Origin: Acanthornis magna | Taxonomy: Eukaryota > Chordata > Aves > Passeriformes > Acanthizidae | Length of the DNA stretch: 64,000 nt | Direction of reading: 5' to 3' | Assembly (NCBI GenBank): GCA_036785705.1 | Contig: JAWUZG010000136.1 | Coordinates: forward strand, 1,054,001 to 1,118,000 | In this document: positions 36,456 to 48,209 of the stretch, in pieces | Position numbering within the stretch: position 1 is the first letter of the stretch | Layout: each line of letters begins with the position of its first letter | Notes under the pieces: model-generated | Database searches by the model: none | Seen by the model: the letters and a program-made list of their open reading frames with translations, nothing else | Told to the model about the DNA's origin: nothing | Translations under genes and position numbers: made by a program

Positions 36456-39400
36456 TAGAGATAGAGCAATCCAGTCTAGATTTAGGTTGGAAGATGTTGT
36501 TTTCTGCTGGCTATTCCCCTGGGTATCCTCCATGGCAATGCAGAGAGGGAAGTCTTTCTAAATAGCAGCTCCCATCTCAAGCAGGCAGGATACATCTTCC
36601 TCCACAAGCGACAAAAAAGGAATGACTAACTTTGATTCAACACCTACCTTTTGGATGGCTGAAGTTACGGAGGATGAATCATGCTGCTGCTGTACTTGTT
36701 TCCCTCCTCTTTGCAGAACAAGGATTTTATTGTTGCTTCTGTCTTTATGCAGTCCTTGCCCCAAAATCTCTCCTAGTTTTACGGTCTTGGAAAGACCTAT
36801 TTTACAGAGTCATGCTGTTGAGTTGAAATCACAGGCTGGAGCTCTTGGTATGAGGAGAGCAAAACCCACTGGATTTAACTGCAGGATATGCTATTTGGTG
36901 AACTGCCTTTCAATAAATTTTCCTATGATTATTTTCTCAGGATTGGCCAATCTGTTTAATGTTTCCTGCTCTTTCAAAGTGGGCCATTATGTCTGGGATG
37001 ATTTCAGGCTCCTAATGTGAGTGTAAGTACTTTTAACAACGAAGTCTTTACTGTGCTGGAGTGAGTCCCTCCCTGCCAGCAGAACTGTTCGTTAAAATTA
37101 CTGCCAGTTCCTGCATTATTTGTTAAAAATCTCTTCTCACCAATTCTATTTACCAGGAGGGATGTGCCCTTCCTGAACATTTCTGCTACAAAACCTCTGC
37201 TTGAGTCTTCCAGTGCTTGACGAGCACAATTTAAGACACCCTCCACACACCCTCCTTATAGCTTGAAATCCACATTTGCTTTGCTGTGTGAAATCAGCCT
37301 GCATTAATTATTTTTTTTAAATTAAAAAAAACAATTATAAACCACAGGTATTAGGAAATGCTGTCAAATTCTTGCCTGTTGCTCAATAAACTGATCGGTC
37401 AATATATTTCTTCTTAGCAATATTCCCACAGAGATTGGTCCCACTTGAAACTTTTAAAAGCACATCCAAAGCTTCAGCTGCAGCAATAGACGCAGAGACA
37501 ATCCAACATATCACAGAAATGAAGATTATAACAGTATTTAGGTCTTGCTGCTCTGTAGGAAGGTTTCTGTATTTCTTAAAAATATCAGGGACAACCCAAA
37601 AAAAAAGAACAAGTGATGTGTGTGGGAGAATGATGGACACAAGATATTATTTCTTAGAATCTGTGAGCTGTAGTGTACGAAATGAAGCCCAGAAACATAT
37701 GTTTGGGAAGCATTAAGTAACACCAACTCTCCTGTTCAGCAGGCACAGCTAGACTGGGAGATGCCATGAAATGAAAGGAAAAAGAAAACAAAAGGATTGC
37801 CTACATTGATGTTCCTTAAAGGACAATACAATTTATCACAGGAACTACAGACCTGAATAACCATGGCCTAATATTTGAGATTTACAGATTAAAAACTCAG
37901 AAGTCACCAATATGTTCACTTAATTTGAACTTGGTGCAGTTCACACACTTTCACAGAGCACTTCTTGCATCAAGGCTGTAACTTTTGCCAGCATTAGGGC
38001 TCTTCTAGAAAAACATCCCTAAAGACTCAAAATGATGGGGAATCAATAAGCTGCTTTAGTAATCTGTTACACTGAACCCCCATGGTTTCAAAATGTGTGT
38101 TTCATTTCCAAAATGATTTAAGTGATTTTGTCCATTGGCTTTTGCCATGCTTCTGTCAGCCAGATTAAAGAGCTTTCCATTATCAGAGGTCTTCTCTCCA
38201 TGTTCCTGCTTATAGATTAGAAGGTGACTTAATCGTAATCTTTTCTCAGATAAACTAAACAAATCAATATTGTTTCGTCTTTGGCTGTAAAGAAGGCTTT
38301 CCAGACCTCTATAAATCCAAACACTCTTTTGGACTCACTACTTTGCAAGGCATTGTTTCATGTCTGAAATACCTGACATATCTGAGTGATTTTCCCATTT
38401 TTTATTGGAGTTTCTGTAGCTTAAATCAGGCCACCTCACCAAATGATTCAGAACACTCTGTGAAAACAGTCTTTTGTTATTTTTTTATCACTGAAAGCTC
38501 TTGTTGATAAATGATGCAGGGGAGCTGTCTGACCACTTACCCCAGTTATAATCCAGATTTTATTTAGGTTTTACAGAGCTCTGATGTTCACATTATGTTT
38601 ACAGACTCCTCTCAGAAAACCATAAAAATAGTCTTCCTTGATGATCTGAGATGTCTTTTCCACCTAAATGATTCTATAATTAATTTTTATCGCAGTTTCA
38701 CATGCTGTTTCAGCTTTTCCCTTCTGGATAGCTTTTTTGATAGACAACATCTGATGACAAAGCCTGGAAAACACTATGAATTGATTTATTTATTTATTTG
38801 CTTTTAACTGGACAGGTTGGGTGGTCTTGGTGAGGCTTTAGGGAGTCAATATTTTCCTCTGAAATTTGCCAAAATAGCTCATAGATTTTACATCCTGATT
38901 GGTCAAAGGCTAAAAATGGTTTACTCTCTTTATCTGCATGCACAAGAGGTGCTAACAGTATTTGTCACAGCATGTGGGCTCGTTTCACATCATTTCTAAA
39001 ATATTTCCAAATTTACATCATATGATGGAGTAGCCAGGGATATTTTCACATGTTTTTTCTGCCACATACAGCAGGAAAGGCTTTTGTAGCTCTAAGCCTA
39101 AAGGGGACAACGTCGGGAAGACTCTCATTATATCGCCAAATATTTCTATATATATACTTTTAAACTTTCTTCTCATTTACATGTGTTTCAACAGTCTTAC
39201 AGAAGGTGGTAGCAGCTACCCTAAAGAAAGCTTTGAGCCTCTTGCATGACTTCCTTTTACAGGAAATACATGTCTTTTTTTCAGTTGGAGACCTCTTTGC
39301 TCTTTAATCCTGTACAGGTTTTATATAGGAACCAGTTGAATCATTCTTCTCAAGTGAAGATATGTTAAGGAATAGGAACATTTCATGTGTTGTTCATGTG

Positions 39401-40636
39401 TTTACGACCAAAAAGTCAAATTTAAATCAGAATCTCAGCACCATAATCTTTTAGCAAATGTTACCAGCTGTTCAGCTCCACACTTTCTTCCTTCTTAAAG
39501 CAAGTAGGAAAGTGAAAATCCATCATATCAGTCAGCTAGAGGTTCTTAGTCCCTTTACCTTGACAGATGATACATCAGAGTGCCTATCTTTCTGGAAATT
39601 TTAGTTTTAATGGGCTGGGATCCATCTTCCTGCAGATACTAAAATAAAAATACGCATCGAGTCATTTATATGACTTAAGCCTATATATATAGGCTCGCTT
39701 TTATATGTTCTTCTTAGAAACAGGACTTAATTTTCGTTCTGTGTCTATTTATTATGTCATAGTGTATTTTTCTTCATTGAAATGGCCAATGAAAACAGCA
39801 TGGCTGCTCTGCTGTTATGATATCCTTCCTAATGCTACGAAGAGTGAGATAATAAAAAAAAATTAGAGGTGTACAATAGGCAGAAAATTTCTGAGAAATT
39901 TGCCAAAAAATTAATGTAAGAGAGGAAAAAAAAATCATGAAAGAGGAGTAAGAAAAGAAGACCCCACCAACCAAGGAAGATATTTTCTAAGTGTTACAGT
40001 CACTGCGGTATCCGAAAAATTCCTTCTTCAGCCATATATAATTTTTTATTATATATAAACCTAAATTATATGTGTAAAATATAAATATATTGCTTCTATA
40101 TGGTGTAATACCTGCTCTGCATTCTTCTCTCATAGCTGTGCAGAGCCCTGCATGACAGAGTGTGGATGCTAAACATCCTCTTAGAGGACACTCTAATAAA
40201 CACCAATACATAAATTTACTGCAATAAAGACAAAAAAATCATCTAGGGGTGAATGTGGCTTTTAAACGCTATAATCTTTGTCCACACAACTGCAAAACAA
40301 TGTTTACCTCTGAGCATCTGAAATATGCGAAGTAAAGCAGCCTCTTAATCGAGGCTTTTTTCCGCATAGGTGTGACCTTGGTGGCAATGGGAAATAACAG
40401 ACAATTTACACTATGGATTTCAAGTAGCACAGAAACAGTACTGGAAATAAGGTTTTTAAAAGTTTTCTTCCCTCTGGCAAATAAGAGCTGCTTTGAAAAG
40501 TGAGGTGAAACCTTACACCTCACGTACCACCAGGGTGGCCTAACGCCACTGGGGCTTAGGACAGGAAAAATGGAGCAAATGAGGAAAACAAATGAGGCAC
40601 GTTTATATCCAAGGCATTTTGTATTTTTACTTCTTT
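36456..40636. other. AT-rich non-coding block
   Basis: About 4.2 kb with no recognised gene. A perfect 18-bp AT-rich palindrome lies at 39678-39695 and there is an extremely AT-rich stretch at about 40028-40110. A minus open frame at 37383-37640 has a hydrophobic middle but overlaps a plus-strand frame of similar length, and neither was recognised. Confidence 0.5.
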
Positions 40637-40940
40637 CATAGAATCATAGAATGATCAAGGTTGGAAAAGCCCTCTAAGATCAAGCCCAGCCCTTAACCCA
40701 GCACTGCCAAGGCCACCACTGATCCAAGTCCCCAAGTGCCACATCCACAGGGCTTTTAAATCCCTCCAGGGATGGGGACACCACCTTTGTCCAGCTGTGC
40801 CAGGGCTGGACAGCCCTCTCCATGAAGAAATTTTCCCCATTATCCAATCTAAACCTCCCTGACACAACCTGAGGCCATTTCCTCTCGTCATGTCACTCAG
40901 TTTTGAGAAGAGCCCAAAATCTGGGGGAAGTTGCCCAAAC
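40637..40940 (-). mobile_element. CR1 LINE fragment, 3' end present (older subfamily)
   Basis: Starts with the doubled octamer tail CATAGAATCATAGAATGATC, then TTGGAAAAGCCCTCTAAGATC, ACTGCCAAGGCCACCACT and CCACAGGGCTTTTAAATCCC, and continues through the GAAGAAATTTTCCCC and CAATCTAAACCTCCC blocks. About 300 bp, sense minus. It is of the same subfamily type as the element at 12184-12415 but in opposite orientation. Confidence 0.92.
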
Positions 40941-42445
40941 CAGGCTGGCTCAGCTGCAGCCTCCGTTTGCAGCTCTCCAGCACAGAGTGACTTCTTGGCT
41001 TTGTAGTCAGACCCCAGGGGTTCCCAGATCCACATTTTTTGATCCATTAACCCCTTAGGACTCTGACCTTTCCCAACATTCTCAAACTTTTCTGTCCAGC
41101 CGCCAATTTCCCCTGGATATCCACACTGTCCCTTGGATCATTCTTCAAATGTAGAAGTTCCATTTTAAAATCCAAACATCTGTTACCTTATCTTTATTTA
41201 AATCCTGATTTACAGATCGTATCTCTCATGTAACCTACTCACGTTTTCCATTTGCTACTTGTTTACTTCCAACCTCTACCCTGCATTAACAGCAAGAAAA
41301 ATACTAGAAATGCCTAATTACCTCATTTCATTTTTGTTATTTTCCATGGACTGAAATATTTTCTTTTGATAATTCATTTTACTTTCATTTCTACTCAGCC
41401 TGGCAAAAAATGAAAAGAAAAATTAAATTATTTTAACTTGAAAGACTATTTGTTTGACCTTAAACAAAGTAATTCAAATTCTTTCTTAAATTCTACTTTT
41501 TATTATAAAGAAATTGACTTTTTAAACACTACTTTTAGTTTGAAATGATCCTTTTTAGCTTTGTCCTTTTTTTTTCAAACATTATGCACATATTTTTCTT
41601 GATACGATTCAGTTTCTTTTTGTTTTCCATCAAAAAGATTTGATAGGAAAAATTTCCCATACTCAGAGAGATAAATGGACCACAAAATGTTTTAATACTT
41701 TGCTATGTCCATTTATGTGCAAATTCAGATTTCACGTCCAGTTTCATGTGTTTTTGTCAATATCTGTGAAGTTTTCTGGGCAATGATGCCTCCATTTAGT
41801 GTTTGTGCAACACCTGCCACAAAAATATTTGGACCTTAGTGTAGATTTTTTATTCATAGTGCAAACCACATGCCAGGAAAGGATGGAAATTGTCTATTTT
41901 TCCTGTCCTTTCCAGATTTAAATTTGGGTCAGGTATCTCTCAACAAATATGCTGAAGAGAAATATTCACATGAATAAAAACCTTATTTATACAGCCAAGT
42001 AGGAGCACTTAAGGGATGTTTAATGTCTAAGTACAAAACTATTAACAAGAACATAAATTCTGCCAAGAATGTTGGCAAGAGGTGATGTATTCCTTCAAGG
42101 ATTTATCTATACCCATTAGTTTAGGCCTTTAGCAAGACACTAAACATCAGAAAATTTAGTTAAGGTGTCAGTTTAAGGGCCTGAAAAATGTTGGAGAAGG
42201 TTTGGGCAGGAAAATTCACCTTTTGGTATGTTTGGTATGTTTTAAATAGCTCCCAAACCCTCTGGGCCACCAGAGTCTGATTACCTGAGGAATACCGAGT
42301 GGATTGCACGTGGAGTGTGGGAGAGAAAACTGAACAGAACTGGTTGGAGTTGTGCCGCTGGAACGGGCAGCGACAAAGAGCCACGAAATTTTGTGAGTTT
42401 CCAGTCTTATCCACAAAATAGCAGCAATCCTGAATTCTAAGTTAT
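40941..42445. other. AT-rich block with an unexplained GC-richer end
   Basis: The sequence is very T/A-rich between 41100 and 42100, with no gene. From about 42160 to 42440 it becomes GC-richer, and the minus strand has two overlapping open frames there. The minus strand reads TTTCGTGGCTCTTTGTCGC and later CTCTGGTGGCCCAGAGGG, which has the look of an LTR/leader region of an endogenous retrovirus, but no duplication or TG...CA boundary was found. Confidence 0.4.
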
Positions 42446-42588
42446 GATGGAATCAAAGAATCGTTTGGGTTGGAAGGGACCTTAAAAATCGTCCAGTTCC
42501 AAGCCCTGCCATGGGCAGGGACACCTTCCACCAGACGAAGTTGCTCCAAGCCCTGTCCAACCTGGCCTTGGACTCTTCCAGGGATGGT
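42446..42588 (-). mobile_element. CR1 LINE 3'-end fragment
   Basis: The reversed tail GGAATCAAAGAATCGTTTGG is followed by GGAAGGGACCTTAAAAATCG, GCCATGGGCAGGGACACC and a TTGCTCCAAGCCC block, stopping at GGGATGG. About 143 bp, sense minus. Confidence 0.93.
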
Positions 42589-43545
42589 TGGCTTCTTCAT
42601 GCCATCATAGCCAAATTCTTTAAGAAATGAAAGATAATGGCACAGCATTGGCTGTGTCTCCAAGGCTCCTCAACTGAATTATACGACAACTTCTGGAGAC
42701 TCAGGACTTTGAGCTGTATGGAAATGTCCCATTCAATGGCAGAAATGCTGGTGGGGAGCAGTGGTCTCGAATTTCGGGCCTATTTCCAATTGGGATCTGC
42801 AGTGTCCTTTTCTGGTATCACACAAAGGACAGAGAGTTTCAGTATATCCTTAGGATATCATATAAAATAACTGCACTAATTATTCCTAGCTGAATTATGA
42901 AATGATCCAGTCCAATTTTTTTAATACTTTTATTATCCCCTCCCCCTCTGATCCTGCAGCACTTTGCAGGTTTGGGACTATAATCAGCAATTCTATGTGA
43001 AAACTTATCACCCTATTAAACACTGTTGGTTCAAGCTGATAGGAAGAATTGCCTAAAAATAAGGAATCAATTTTGAGCCAGGAGTTGTACTTTTAAAACC
43101 ATTACTTGAAAGGGATACGGTAATGTAATTAGTCAGGGATGTAATTAGAAACATTTCGGTGATGGCTTGAGTGAATGACATTTCTTGCTTAGCCGTGCAT
43201 TTTGGGAGTGTTACAACCTGATTCAAGTTCTCAAAGTAACTTTTGTCATGAACTTTGAACACGGTAGAAGTGGAAAATGCAGCCGGCAATTGCTTTGAGG
43301 TGATGTTCTGAGGCTCCCCAAAATGCCTTTGCTACAACCTTGCTCCTGTCTCATGGCCTTTATTCAGATTGAAAGGGAATTTCAAGCAGCACAGTTCTAT
43401 GTCAGCCTGAGCGAAAACTAATCAGACTTTGGATCCTGAAGAGATTTACGGGAGCAGCTTCTAGAGACACAATTAGGGACACTTGGACTAGGACTGACTT
43501 TTGGCTCACATTCAAAGATTTGGCTGTGGGATAACTTAAATTGAC
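42589..43545. other. Unannotated sequence
   Basis: No gene or repeat was recognised. Open frames at 42637-42870 and 43053-43289 lack any supporting context. Confidence 0.5.
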
Positions 43546-43756
43546 ACAGTGCAGGAATAGATGGAATTTTGGGAAGGAATTCTTGGTGGTGAAGGTGGGA
43601 AGGCTCCGGCACAGGTGCCCAGAGAAGCTGTGGCTGCCCCTGGATCCCTGGAAGTGTCCAAGGCCAGGTTGGACAGGGCTTGGAGCAGCCTGGGACAGAG
43701 GAATGTGTCCCTGCCCATGGAATGAGATGGTCTTCTAACCCAAACTATTCTATGAT
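43546..43756 (+). mobile_element. CR1 LINE 3'-end fragment
   Basis: Sense strand: GGAATTTTGGGAAGGAATTC, then GGCTCCGGCACAGGTGCCC, AGAAGCTGTGGCTGCCCC and GCTTGGAGCAGCCTGGGAC, ending ACTATTCTATGATA. The stretch around CCCATGGAATGAGATGG is shortened compared with the other copies, a small internal deletion. Confidence 0.93.
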
Positions 43757-45805
43757 AGCTTAAAATTCAGGATCATTGTTATTTCGTGGATGAAACTGAA
43801 AACTTACAGAATTAGGTGGCACTTTGTAGCTGCCTGCTCTAGCAGGGGTTCTGTTGCCAGATGTCACCGCCTAATTGCTTTGGTAGAAACATAGTGAAGA
43901 AAGATGCTTTTTGAAGAGTTAATAAAGATGAACAGAGCAATATGAAATGAATCAGATAGAAAAGGCTTCACTGAGGGTCAGTTTTATGGATTGTTCTGCA
44001 TGAAATTTAGGAAGGAGAAATGGTTTGGAATTGAATTTGGTACAATAGGTTTGAGTTTGGCAGTGTAAAATCTCAGGCCTTTTATATGAAGGATCTGAAT
44101 CTGCATTTTTATCTTCAATGAAATGATTTTTAAAAGAAAATAAAACACATTTCCTTGGCATCTCTGAAAGCTCTTCATTATAGGAGCACAACAGATATTT
44201 TTAATGATTAGCTGTTCAGAAACAGTCTTGTACACATAAAAAACCTGCACATAATTTTGCTTCTGTGTACACAAAAGAAAAATTGTGTATTTTCAAGGCT
44301 GTATAACCTGTTCCCTTTCTTTCCCTCTGTAAAAGCTGAAGGGTTAAGCCTCTCTGTAATTTGCCGAATCAAATGTTCTTTCACATAATCAGTGATGGAT
44401 GGAATGTACAGATGTTTCATCATCATTTAATACTGAGCAAACCTCTCCAGAATTTCTCCAGACCTCCTTATCGTTATGTAGTACCTGATGACTGATTTTT
44501 TTTGCTATATTAAATCCTTTCTGCAGAGTGACTTGCCTTAACAGGATGTCATTGATTATTTTTCTGGTTTAATTTTTTTTTTTTTTTTTTAATGTCTGGT
44601 TTTCTGGGTTTGGGGTCATTTTATTTCCTATTTGGAGAGGATGTTGGGTCTGATATTTTGGGATGAACCCATCTTTCACTGAAGGTTGTATCAGTTACAA
44701 ACCCTTCCATCTGCCCCAGGCTCAGTATTTGCCTTGCACCCTGTGACTTGTTTTTCTTGCTTGTGACATGGTGCAGGCTTTTGTTTAAAATGTGCATAAT
44801 TTTGTAGCTACAGTACTTACAGACTTTAATCAGCAGTGAAGATAAAACAGTACCGCTTTTGTTCCCTTGCTAAAGCTCTTTTCATGCGGTGTCACTGCCT
44901 GCTCAACAGCCACATTTATTTGGGATGTTTTGTACAGCCCGGCCAGTCCAAGGGAGCAAGAACATTCCTCTTTTTTCTTTTTTCTTATTTTTTTTTTTTT
45001 TTTCCCCTACAGCAAACATTTTCAACACATTTTCTCTCCCAGATTTGTGATCAGTCTGGGAGTAACATCTGTCCTTGCTCATCCCACAGATGTGCACGAC
45101 CTCCCAAAATGTCAGAGCACAGCTCCCCCACTATCCCACAACCCTCTCACTTTGCTGATGGCCCTGATTTGGCTAAAAACTCCCAAATGTGAATGGTGGA
45201 GGAGGAGGTCAATTTGATCCCTGACGAGATAGCTCTGAAAAAATCAGGTGGGAGGATTTCTTTTCCTTTCACACAAGCAGATAAGCAGAGCAGAACCAGC
45301 AAGTGCCAGATATAAATCTTATTTGAATGGAGTAACACAGCTTTCTCCCATCTGATGGTCTGGCCCTTCATTTCTCATTGGTAAGAAGTAAATACATTTT
45401 TATTGACAGAAGAAAAAAAACCACACTAGCTCTGAAGATAGTCCATCAGTTCTTGCATAACACTCGGATTAAGACGGGAAAATTTAATAAAACCCACAAA
45501 ATTTAAATTTCTCATCAGAAATGAAGACCAACTTGCTTCTTTCTTTCCCTACGTATGTCTGACCTTCTTATTGCTGTTAATTTTTTACTCTACCAGAGAT
45601 TATCAAAGCAAAACTGAGTCAGTGGACTCTGGTTCTCCTGTGCTGTTCAGGGACAGTTTTGTGCCCTCCTCATAGCAAGGGACAGGAAGGAACCTGACAT
45701 TTACCTCTGCTGTTTGCCAAGAGCCAGCTGGCCTGACAGCATATGTGCACTAGCAGGACAATTGGCAAAGCAAAGCTCTGTGCAGTGTGTGCTCATTTCT
45801 TGCAG
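43757..45805. other. AT-rich block with poly(T) tracts
   Basis: Contains poly(T) runs at about 44572-44590 and 44984-45003. The plus open frames at 44836-45217 translate the second run into phenylalanines and are discounted. No gene was recognised. Confidence 0.5.
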
Positions 45806-45900
45806 TGAGGAGGTCAAAAACCTGGCACAAGAAAAGCTGGAGATACTTTAAGATTTTGAGGAGAATGTATAGAAAACATAGGACAGAAATCCACAGAAAG
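45806..45900 (+). other. Candidate internal exon (95 bp)
   Basis: The segment is preceded by a pyrimidine-rich acceptor ending CATTTCTTGCAG at 45805 and followed by GTAAGTCT at 45901, a full-strength donor after AAAG. One frame is open throughout and very basic (R, K, H and W rich: about RRSKTWHKKSWRYFK); the other two contain stops. A frame giving EEVKNLAQEKLEIL is interrupted by TAA. It may therefore be a coding exon, a non-coding lncRNA exon or a decayed exon. No partner exon could be proved. Confidence 0.35.
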
Positions 45901-46418
45901 GTAAGTCTTTTAATACTATTCATAGAGGAGCTTATTCTATGCCTAAATGAATATGGACGTCCATTAAAATGAGCTTTCCCAGAAAAGCTGCTATACCTTG
46001 ACTATTTTAGTCTCTCATACTGAAATAATTTTGAGTCGATTCTTGTAAGTACAGAAAAGTTATGGCTGAAAGGTTTTTCTTCCCTCTGTTTAAATTTGCA
46101 GTGCAAAAATTGATGCCTGTAATTCCCACTAGTACACGGTTTTGTCTGGGAAGGAGCATTTGACCTTACAGGACGATGATGAATTTGGCACGAGAAGAGG
46201 TAATAAAGAATTTGGGTGCTTTAAGTTGATACCTGATTCTAAAACAGAGTTCCTAACAGAGGGATATTGTTATAGATTTAAAAGAGTGGGAATTAGGAAC
46301 CTAATTTTATTGCATTTGCTGGAACCTTCTTATTCACTGAGCAGGAGGTGAGGGGAAGCAGTGCCTAGAGCTGCTGTTTGGCACGAGAAGTGAAGAGCTT
46401 GGAAACCATTTATTGCCT
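45901..46418. other. Unannotated sequence before the tandem array
   Basis: AT-rich sequence with a short plus open frame at 46142-46351 that was not recognised. Nothing else was seen. Confidence 0.5.
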
Positions 46419-47187
46419 CAAACTGTGGGCTGCTGGTCTGCAGTTCACTTTTCCCTTTAGCATTGGAAGATGGCATCTCTAATTTCCATTTCACTGACAC
46501 TGAAGTAAAATTTCCATTTTACTGACACTGACTTCCAGTGTCCATTTCACTGACTGTGGTCTGAAACTGTGGTGTGCTGGTCTGCACTCCACTCTTCCCT
46601 TTAGCATGGGAAGATAGCATCTCTAATTTCCATTTTACTGACACTGAAGTGGTCCTGGGATGAAATGGAAAGGCACAGAAGGCTCGGAAGGCCTGAAACT
46701 GTGGTCTGCTGGTCTGGAGATCACTCTTCCATTTAGCATTGGAAAATGGCATCTCTAATTTCCATTTTACTGACACTGACTTCCAGTGTCCATTTCACTG
46801 ACACTGTGGTCTGAAGCTGTGGGCTGCTGGTCTGCAGTCCACTTTTCCCTTTAGCATGGGAAGATGGCATCTCTAATTTCCATTTTACTGACCCCGAAGT
46901 GGTCCTGGGATGAAATGGAAAGGCACAGAAGGCTCGGAAGGCCTGAAACTGTGGTCTGCTGGTCTGGAGATCACTCTTCCATTTAGCATTGGAAAATGGC
47001 ATCTCTAATTTCCATTTTACTGACACTGACTTCCAGTGTCCATTTCACTGACACTGTGGTCTGAAACTGTGGTCTGCCGGTCTGCAGTCCACTTTTCCCT
47101 TTAGCATTGGAAGACGGCATCTCTAATTTCCATTTTACTGCCACCAAAGTGGCCCTGGGATGAAATGGAAAGGCACAGAAAGCTCGG
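46419..47187. repeat. Tandem array with 250-bp higher-order period (118 + 132 bp subunits)
   Basis: The word GCATCTCTAATTTCCAT begins at 46473, 46617, 46749, 46867, 46999 and 47117. The spacings are 144, 132, 118, 132 and 118 bp, so two related subunits alternate. The 132-bp type carries GTCCTGGGATGAAATGG and AAGGCTCGGAAGGCC; the 118-bp type carries ACTTCCAGTGTCCATTTCAC. The first step is enlarged to 144 bp by partial duplication of the TTCCATTTTACTGACACTG segment. Corresponding words repeat at exactly 250 bp (46705 and 46955). Minus-strand open frames of 85-97 codons (MSVKWKLEM...) recur in each unit, but 250 is not a multiple of three, so frames do not join across units. The array ends within sequence like AAGCTCGGGAGGCAC at about 47187. 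No known satellite was recognised. Confidence 0.93.
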
Positions 47188-48167
47188 GAGGCACATCTGC
47201 GCCAGCATGCAGGAGGTCTGTGTGACAGCCAGAGCCAGCACCTCCTCTGCTGTGCTGCAGTCCCACATCTAAGCACACATCATTTTCCAAGTCTCTGTCA
47301 TTATGGTCATTTACTTCACCAATTTAAATTGACTCATTAAAACGCTTCCCCTTCGTCTTCCCAGATGAACCACATTTAATGGGTGTATTACACAACCTAA
47401 CACCTATCAGGGCTGCTCTGAACTTCTGTGAATGGCAGCTCAGCTCTGTTCCACCATATTTATCTAAGCATCCAAGTCCCATTTCGAAGATGCCAAATCT
47501 TCTTTCAATTACTATTCTGGTCACTTTTTGAGTTTCATTACAATTTATAATGATATAGTTTTCATAGGGAATCTGGAGATAAAACACAGACGAGATTAGG
47601 CAATTTTTCAAGAGATAACCACTGTCACCTTACAGAGAAAAAAAAAAGATTTAAAGTAAATGTCCCCAGTGTATGAGAACATCTTGGAATACCTGAATGT
47701 TTGCCTACTAAGAAAACACTCCTGAAACTTAGTGTTTTGAAAAAAACTCTGAGAGGGACAGGTGAGGTGCATCACAGGGTATTATTTAAACTTCTTTGCT
47801 CAATATCTTACTTTTACAGTTTCCACCTGTATCTGATGTCCATGCAGCTGTAACTCATCAAATCACCTTGTAATTTAAAACTTTATAATTCCCTGCAACT
47901 AATAACAGGCCCAACAATTAAGGTCTTAACTGAACAAACGGAGGATCTTGTGGCAACTTTTGCTCGCTCCATTTTCACCATCGCTGCTAATCCCCTTAAG
48001 TGCTCAGTTATGTCACGTTCAGATCACGTTATTCCTTTATTCCTACACAACCCTGAGTTGTGGGCATTATCCTGCAGCCTCCCTCCTATCACCAGAGGCT
48101 CCTGTTGCTGTTTTAAGTTTTTATCAGGATTTTTTTTCAGGAGACAAACCAAGGAGCCAGTACACAG
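47188..48167. other. Unannotated sequence
   Basis: Mixed AT-rich sequence. A small inverted repeat AAAACACT...AGTGTTTT lies at about 47713-47738. No gene was recognised. Confidence 0.5.
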
Positions 48168-48209
48168 CATCATCACCATCATCATCACCATCATCATCAT
48201 CATCATCAC
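48168..48209. repeat. (CAT)n microsatellite
   Basis: About fourteen CAT/CAC triplets with two or three CAC interruptions. The antisense frame with a long methionine run is a by-product. Confidence 0.92.

Noticed and set aside
46419..47187. CRISPR-like or gene-family array
   Set aside because: Subunits are similar over their whole length with no spacers, and frames do not join between units.
48168..48209. Methionine- or histidine/isoleucine-repeat peptide
   Set aside because: Simple translation of the CAT microsatellite.
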